Source of the DNA: Mesotoga prima MesG1.Ag.4.2
GTDB lineage: Bacteria; Thermotogota; Thermotogae; Petrotogales; Kosmotogaceae
Direction of reading: 5' to 3'
Assembly (NCBI RefSeq): GCF_000147715.2
Contig: NC_017934.1
Span: 1,302,001 to 1,366,000 of the forward strand
Length of the DNA stretch: 64,000 nucleotides
The position numbers and the translations under genes were made by a program. Every line of letters starts with the position of its first letter. Position 1 is the first letter of the stretch. Below, one piece after another: positions 59,273 through 64,000 of the stretch. The notes below the pieces were generated by a model. It made no database searches, was not told where the DNA came from, and was given only the letters and a program-made list of their open reading frames with translations.

Positions 59273-60814
59273 ATGGAAGAAGAAACTCTTGAATTCAAGG
59301 ATCTTGACAATATGCTAGAACATATTAGAACGATTCTTACAGATGCGGGTTTGAACAATCTGAGAGTCAAGTTTCCTGCCGATGTTACCAATATAAATGT
59401 CAGAGGCAGCTATGTATATATCAATGTATCTCAGGATTACGTTGAGCGAGGTACGAAGCGGCGAATAGATCTGAGCATGATTTCAGGCACCTCTGCCTTT
59501 GCAAGGATGGGAAGACAGCTAGCTCTAAAGAGCTCGTCCGATTTGAAAGGTAAGAAGTGGCTCTTCGAAGGGACTCTCAGTTTCTACAAACCCCGTGCAA
59601 GCTTTTCTATCTGGATAGATACGATCGCCCCGATCGGTGAGTCGGATATTGCCGCACGAAGAAGGGAGATCTATCTCGCTCTTAAAGCTCGGAATGCATT
59701 GAGAACCGAGGAACACGATCTCGCCGAGCTGCCTCCGATTAAAAGGATTGCCGTAATCTCGTCTTCAACTGCAGCGGGACTCGGGGACTTCTTCTCTAAT
59801 CTCTCTCTTCAATATCCTTACAAACCCATTGTTCATCTTTTTGAATCATATATGCAGGGGAATCGAACCGTCCCCGGGATTCTTTCCGCTTTGAGGAAAA
59901 TCGCCTCCTGTCCAGTTAAATACGACGTTGTGGTCCTGACCAGAGGTGGTGGCTCTGCGAGCGACTTGATGTACTTCGACAACCTGGATTTGGGAAGTGC
60001 AATTTCGGATTTCAACAAGACTTACTGCCCTGTGCTTAGCGCTATCGGCCATGAAAGAGACTTCACGATTCCGGACTTCGTCGCATGGAAGAGATTCGAC
60101 ACCCCGACGGCAGTAGCGAGAGGAATAACCGAACAGGTAAACGAGTATGTCGCCTCTCTTGAAGAATTCGCCAATCACTTAGACGACGAAATGAACTGGC
60201 TATTCCAAAGAGCTTGCGATGAGACCGATCCTAAAAGACTTGGGATCATGTTGGACAGAATAGAGGACAATATGAATCGAACGGAGCATTTCTTTGAGGA
60301 TGAGATAAGGGTTTTGTCGGGAACCATTCTTCACAGGATCGGCCAGGCTGTGAACGAACTTGGATCCTTCAACCCAACCAGGTATGTTCTCTCTATTGAG
60401 CGAACGATGAACGAAATTTTAGCAGTTACCGAGGGCCTGATAAACAGGGCGGAGACGACCATCCAAAGAAGTTTTCACTACAGTGAAAGTCAGCTAGATT
60501 ATGCAGGATTGAGAAATCAGCTCGACAGACATTTGATGAACGCAAATGGACAGGTCGAGCTACTTGACAAAGGAATACTCAGACTGTTCGACGACAAAAT
60601 CAACGAGGCAGGTAACGACCTCGATGACCTCTTCAACGACCTCACTTTGCATGGGGGATACGCAGCGTCGCTCCTTTTCGGTGGTGTGGTTCTGAAGAAA
60701 GCCGACAGAATTGTTAACAGTGTCAGAATTATCTCTCCCGGAGATGAAGTTGACTGTATTTTCAAAGACGGCGAAGCAAAAGCTACAATTGATGAAGTGA
60801 AATCGGAGGTATGA
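59273..60814 (+). CDS. xseA: Exodeoxyribonuclease VII large subunit
   Basis: Catalytic subunit of the single-strand nuclease ExoVII. The usual order is visible: N-terminal OB domain (about 25-125, with YVYINVSQDY and WLFEGTLSFYKPRASF) and the conserved catalytic domain (IAVISSSTAAGLGDFFSNL, DVVVLTRGGGSASDLMYFD, SAIGHERDFTIPDFVA with its key His and Asp). A long coiled coil and a short C-terminal beta region follow. Length 513 is slightly above usual. A GAGGAG site precedes the ATG. The small-subunit gene follows after one base. Confidence 0.93.
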   Translation: MEEETLEFKDLDNMLEHIRTILTDAGLNNLRVKFPADVTNINVRGSYVYINVSQDYVERGTKRRIDLSMISGTSAFARMGRQLALKSSSDLKGKKWLFEGTLSFYKPRASFSIWIDTIAPIGESDIAARRREIYLALKARNALRTEEHDLAELPPIKRIAVISSSTAAGLGDFFSNLSLQYPYKPIVHLFESYMQGNRTVPGILSALRKIASCPVKYDVVVLTRGGGSASDLMYFDNLDLGSAISDFNKTYCPVLSAIGHERDFTIPDFVAWKRFDTPTAVARGITEQVNEYVASLEEFANHLDDEMNWLFQRACDETDPKRLGIMLDRIEDNMNRTEHFFEDEIRVLSGTILHRIGQAVNELGSFNPTRYVLSIERTMNEILAVTEGLINRAETTIQRSFHYSESQLDYAGLRNQLDRHLMNANGQVELLDKGILRLFDDKINEAGNDLDDLFNDLTLHGGYAASLLFGGVVLKKADRIVNSVRIISPGDEVDCIFKDGEAKATIDEVKSEV

Positions 60815-60815
60815 A

Positions 60816-61145
60816 ATGGATGAAAAGACTCTCGAATCAATTCTGAAACTGAAAGAAGATCAGATAAACGCTATGGACTTCAAGAAGCTTCTTGGCTACA
60901 TAAGATCGATAGACGAGTATTTCCGTGGCAACTCTCAGATCGATGTCGAAATTGCACTCAAAGCTTACCAGAAGGCTATTCAGCTGCTTACAGCCGCCCG
61001 ATTGCGTTTGATCACTCTCAAAAAGGAAAAAGAAGAACTTGATCAACAGTACTCTAGTTTTCTGAATTCAATTGAGGCGCAAGATGTTTCCGAGGAGCCT
61101 CCAGAGACATCTGCGGAAGGCGAAGATGGAAAACTACCATTCTGA
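60816..61145 (+). CDS. xseB: Probable exodeoxyribonuclease VII small subunit, extended
   Basis: A 109-residue helical protein. The middle resembles XseB (VEIALKAYQKAIQLLTAARL then a Lys/Glu-rich helix), and the position right after xseA supports this. It is longer than the usual 75-80 residues, with an N-terminal helix and an acidic, Pro/Glu-rich tail (VSEEPPETSAEGEDGKLPF). The call is from context and pattern. Confidence 0.65.
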   Translation: MDEKTLESILKLKEDQINAMDFKKLLGYIRSIDEYFRGNSQIDVEIALKAYQKAIQLLTAARLRLITLKKEKEELDQQYSSFLNSIEAQDVSEEPPETSAEGEDGKLPF

Positions 61146-61683
61146 GAGCCCTCTGCGCGAAATCACTCTCAGAAACGGTGACAGTTGTTTCTTTTACAGA
61201 GCGGACATTGGCGACTCAGAGAGAATAATCGAGTACATCAATTCAGTAGCCGTCGAGTCCGACTATCTCAGCTTTGGAAGAGGCGAGTTCACCATGAGCA
61301 GTGAGGATGAAAGGCGTCTCATAAGTTCTTTCAAAGAGAGAAGCAACTGTCTCATGGCAGTAGCCAAATGTGATCAGAGCATAGTAGGTCTTATCACGAT
61401 GCAAGGGGGCTCAAGAAAGCGAATATACCACTGGGCCGAAATAGCTCTTTCAGTGTCAATGAAGTACTGGGGAATGGGAATAGGAAGAGTCCTTATTGAA
61501 CTCGCAGTTGAACATGCTGGCAGAAACGGGATTACAAGGATCGGTCTTAAAGTCCGTACCGATAACGATCGGGCGATAGCCCTCTACAGAAAGATGGGCT
61601 TCGAAATCGAAGGGAAACTGAAGAAATTCATGCGAGTCAACGATGATTACTTCGATTTCTATCAGATGGGACGAGACGTTTGA
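61126..61683 (+). CDS. GNAT-family N-acetyltransferase
   Basis: Acetyl-CoA-dependent acetyltransferase of 185 residues. Motif A is visible as ALSVSMKYWGMGIGRVLIEL (the x-x-G-x-G acetyl-CoA loop), and motif B as NDRAIALYRKMGFEIEG, typical of RimI/RimJ-like or diamine acetyltransferases. The substrate is unknown. ATG 61126, behind GGAAGGCG, overlaps the end of the xseB gene by 20 bases. The stop abuts that of the convergent membrane-protein gene with no spacer. Confidence 0.85.
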   Translation: MENYHSESPLREITLRNGDSCFFYRADIGDSERIIEYINSVAVESDYLSFGRGEFTMSSEDERRLISSFKERSNCLMAVAKCDQSIVGLITMQGGSRKRIYHWAEIALSVSMKYWGMGIGRVLIELAVEHAGRNGITRIGLKVRTDNDRAIALYRKMGFEIEGKLKKFMRVNDDYFDFYQMGRDV

Positions 61684-62181
61684 CTATTTCCTTCTAAAAA
61701 GAACGAGCAAACCAAAGACAATAAGAACCGCACCAACCACTATCATTGTCCACTGAGAAAGCGATGAAGGTATAAGAGCGATCACACCCACAGCAGTTAA
61801 TATCGCAATCGGAACGAGTAAACCGAAATGCCTTCGTCCATCGGCAAGATAAAGCTGTAGCAGCCCAAAGGCAGGAGCAAGAACGAAGAGACCCCAACCT
61901 CCTTGAGAATAGAAACCGGGGAAGATGACTCCAAGAGTGAGCGCAAGCGCAACGACCAGAAGAATTCCGCCGGGAACAAGCAAACCGTTATTCCTGTTTC
62001 TAAAAGCATTGTATTCCATAATCACTCCTGGAAGCCAGATAAACAAGAGCCAGAAGTTCGACAATACGGCGGGCACAAAAATGATCACCAATCCAAGCGC
62101 AATAACAATCAGACCCAGAAAGATCTGAGACAGTCCGCTCCCCTTCTTTGCAGTCTCTTTCTTCACATTCTCTTCTTCCAT
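61684..62181 (-). CDS. Small polytopic membrane protein
   Basis: A 165-residue protein with a charged, cytosolic N-terminus and about six hydrophobic helices in close succession (IFLGLIVIALGLVIIFVPAV, PGGILLVVALALTLGVIF, FGLLVPIAILTAVGVIAL, MIVVGAVLIVFGLLVL). The final basic FRRK suggests a cytosolic C-terminus. No catalytic residues stand out. It resembles LiaI/DUF5668-type stress membrane proteins only in general layout. ATG 62181 follows AGGGAGGT. Confidence 0.7.
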   Translation of the reverse strand: MEEENVKKETAKKGSGLSQIFLGLIVIALGLVIIFVPAVLSNFWLLFIWLPGVIMEYNAFRNRNNGLLVPGGILLVVALALTLGVIFPGFYSQGGWGLFVLAPAFGLLQLYLADGRRHFGLLVPIAILTAVGVIALIPSSLSQWTMIVVGAVLIVFGLLVLFRRK

Positions 62182-62562
62182 ACAAAGACCTCCCTTACGA
62201 AATCCCCTCACGAATATAATACCTGATAATTCTGGATGTTACACTTCTGCAGCTCAAGAGTCACAGAAGAGTTAGATTCTTCCTCGAATTTACGCCTCGC
62301 AGCAGACAAAGAGCAAAGTGCAGTCCCGAAGGCGAACTACTAAGATACAAACTGGACTATGAGGGTAAAAGTTCCAACGGAACGCATCCAGTCATTCAGT
62401 CCAACAAATCAGATTCCAAACATCTCAGTGACAAATGACCGCAAAACCTGGATAATGGAAACGCGTACCTTGCAATTACATCTGTGACTCGATCCACTTC
62501 TAGCTTCAAGAGCGGGGCGATACTGCCGATCGCCCCGTGCAATGTTTAGCAAAGAGACACTA
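62182..62562. other. Intergenic region with one hairpin, no gene seen
   Basis: The 381 bases between the small membrane protein and the ABC ATPase gene hold no convincing reading frame. A hairpin CGGGGCGAT / ATCGCCCCG (62513-62521 and 62529-62537) lies just beyond the ATPase stop on the minus strand and may stop its transcription, though its T-run is poor. A TATTAT near the 5' end of the membrane-protein gene is a weak promoter candidate. Confidence 0.6.
62513..62537 (-). terminator. Hairpin after the ABC exporter ATPase gene
   Basis: Nine-base perfect stem CGGGGCGAT / ATCGCCCCG with a seven-base loop, 26 bases after the ATPase stop codon. It is followed on the minus strand by GCTCTTGAAG, a poor U-tract. 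Confidence 0.5.
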
Positions 62563-63405
62563 TCAAATCTTGAATCTAGGTTTGAACTCCTCTTCAAAAG
62601 GCGCAAAGGCTTTCTTACTCTGAAGGTAACACAGCACGATCTCTTTGAAGTTTGGAAATCTGCCTGCCTCTTCATCAGTTCGGACCAGGGTTTCCTCACC
62701 CGTAACACCTATAATCTCTCCTGAAGGTATAGTCTGCCCCTTCGGGATAATCCGGTGTGTTTCCTTGGCACCATCTATTGTGTCTGAATATAGCACCTTT
62801 CCCTCAAGGACTACGGCAAAGGAACCGGCAATCTCCTCCAGATCGTAGATCTCGTGAGAGGAGATAATCATTGTTTTGCCCTCCTGAAGAACATAATCTC
62901 TCAGTACACCCATCACTTCCTGTCTTATCACCGGATCGAGACTTTGAGTGGGTTCGTCAAGGATGAGCAGATCGGCTCCGCTAGCAACCGTAAGAGCTAT
63001 ATGGAATAAGGTTTTCATGCCCATTGAATATGTTTCAACTCTCTCGTTTAGATTGAACTTGTAATGCACGGCAAAACTGGTGAAAACCTTCTCTCGCCAG
63101 CCTGGATAAAGCATTCTCCACATCCTTAGGTAGTCCTCGCCGAGGAACCTCCTGAAGGTCAGGCGATCTTCCGTCATGACCGCTATCTTCTCCTTAATAC
63201 GCGATGTAACCTTCTCTCCAAATACCGTTAGCTCTCCACCTTCCGGAGCGATTTCTCCGAATATACAGCGGAGCGTCGTGGTCTTTCCCGCGCCATTTGG
63301 TCCGACTATCGCAAAGATATCTCCCTGCTCTACATTGAAAGAAATATCGTTCAGAACGGGCTTCGACGAGAAGGACTTTCTTAGTTTGTCTACAGAGACT
63401 ATCAT
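62563..63405 (-). CDS. ABC-2-type transporter ATPase
   Basis: ATP-binding subunit of 280 residues: Walker A VGPNGAGKTT, Q-loop region, signature YSMGMKTLFHIAL (a variant of LSGGQ common in ABC-2 exporters), Walker B LLILDEPTQSLDP, and His switch SSHEIYDLEE. About 70 C-terminal residues beyond the domain are unassigned. ATG 63405 follows AGGAGTG and overlaps the stop of the upstream permease gene. Such pairs export drugs, lipids or peptides, or act in stress responses. Confidence 0.88.
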   Translation of the reverse strand: MIVSVDKLRKSFSSKPVLNDISFNVEQGDIFAIVGPNGAGKTTTLRCIFGEIAPEGGELTVFGEKVTSRIKEKIAVMTEDRLTFRRFLGEDYLRMWRMLYPGWREKVFTSFAVHYKFNLNERVETYSMGMKTLFHIALTVASGADLLILDEPTQSLDPVIRQEVMGVLRDYVLQEGKTMIISSHEIYDLEEIAGSFAVVLEGKVLYSDTIDGAKETHRIIPKGQTIPSGEIIGVTGEETLVRTDEEAGRFPNFKEIVLCYLQSKKAFAPFEEEFKPRFKI

Positions 63406-63983
63406 TTCTGCACTCCTTTCTTGACGAATAGATAGTTTGCAACCAGCAACACAACTAGCGAAACGGCCCCACTGATCCAAACGTTACCTTCGTGGGCCGG
63501 GCTTGCATAGAAGTACGGATTGCTGAACCTGTTTCCGACACCTCCAGCTATCAAATCGGCAATCAGCACGAGGAATGGAATACCAAAGTTGTCTAGACCG
63601 GCCGTTACGCTTATCATTGAAACGGCATAATAGGCAGTAGAAAAACTTATGGAACCGATCACCATTGAAAGCCAGTAAACATTCATCGATGAGATTAGCT
63701 GAGCACCGAACAACGCCATTCCAATCACCTGTGTAACAACGCTCATCGCAATGAGAAAGAGATACGATATCCAGAACAACTCCTGGCGCGAGTACGGAAG
63801 CGCCAGCAGCGACCCAAGCCTCTTATGCTGAATATCTGATGGGAGAAGACTCATTGCCAATAGAAAGAGGAATATCATTCTCACCTGATAGAAGGGGATC
63901 AGCAATCCAAGGGAAAAGACGGCTATCCTTCCTGCCTTCTCACTGAACTCTTTCATAAAATAAGCTTCAATCTTTTCAGTCAT
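63402..63983 (-). CDS. Membrane subunit paired with the ABC ATPase
   Basis: A 193-residue protein with about five or six hydrophobic helices (VFSLGLLIPFYQVRMIFLFL, LFWISYLFLIAMSVVTQVIG, VYWLSMVIGSISFSTAYYAV, GAVSLVVLLVANYLFV). It has no EAA loop, as expected for ABC-2-type membrane domains; it is smaller than most, so it may be a half-size or divergent form. A GAGGAGGT site precedes the ATG at the window edge. More genes of this operon may lie beyond. Confidence 0.75.
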   Translation of the reverse strand: MTEKIEAYFMKEFSEKAGRIAVFSLGLLIPFYQVRMIFLFLLAMSLLPSDIQHKRLGSLLALPYSRQELFWISYLFLIAMSVVTQVIGMALFGAQLISSMNVYWLSMVIGSISFSTAYYAVSMISVTAGLDNFGIPFLVLIADLIAGGVGNRFSNPYFYASPAHEGNVWISGAVSLVVLLVANYLFVKKGVQK

Positions 63984-64000
63984 TCTTCCATACCTCCTCA

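Overview
The window looks like a chromosome segment of a bacterium of the phylum Thermotogota, probably a mesophilic Mesotoga-like (Kosmotogaceae) member. This is inferred from protein style, from the gene order gyrB - FtsQ-like - ftsA - ftsZ - pilB known from Thermotoga, from many TTG/GTG starts behind strong Shine-Dalgarno sequences, and from amino-acid fermentation genes. I found no rRNA, tRNA or CRISPR.

Region 1 (1-13.6 kb, all +) is a dense information-processing and division block: the 3' part of dnaG, rpoD, a small protein with a degenerate ABC-type ATPase, a PfkB sugar kinase, a CBS protein, an MtaB-type tRNA methylthiotransferase, a class IV aminotransferase, a DciA-like helicase loader, gyrB, an FtsQ-like membrane protein, ftsA, ftsZ and a type IV pilus/secretion ATPase. 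Region 2 (13.8-19.1 kb, +) is a complete D-ornithine oxidative fermentation cassette (ord-ortA-ortB-oraS-oraE) closed by a hairpin. Region 3 (19.1-22.9 kb, +) carries a LarE-like PP-loop protein, a HAD phosphatase, apolipoprotein N-acyltransferase and a CoA-binding protein.

Region 4 (22.9-24.4 kb) is a gene-free repeat island next to an intact IS1634-type insertion sequence (24.4-26.2 kb). A matching island in opposite orientation lies at 47.3-48.3 kb, so about 24 kb sits between inverted homologous repeats. Region 5 (26.3-33.0 kb, all -) holds a PerR-like regulator with pheS-pheT and an inositol-phosphatase-like gene, and an ECF sigma / anti-sigma / LolA-RseB-like module with a probable autoregulatory promoter. 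Region 6 (33.2-47.2 kb, mixed strands) has an M18 aminopeptidase, nth, a TPP-riboswitch-controlled thiamine uptake pair, then cinA, mfd, mnmE, a membrane protein, and a PLP sulfur-amino-acid enzyme / dehydrogenase / HAD operon.

Region 7 (48.3-64 kb) has a GIDE-LemA fusion, an exported patatin with a lipoprotein, an auxin-efflux-type carrier, and a five-gene ABC importer built around a DUF3798-like binding protein with an internal terminator. It ends with an SDR dehydrogenase, exonuclease VII subunits, a GNAT acetyltransferase, a small membrane protein and an ABC-2 type exporter pair reaching the window edge.

The most interesting leads are the two inverted repeat islands, the DUF3798/DUF6672 transporter, the sigma/anti-sigma/RseB-like module, the possible non-canonical start of the thiamine permease, and the Fe-S-type LarE-like protein.
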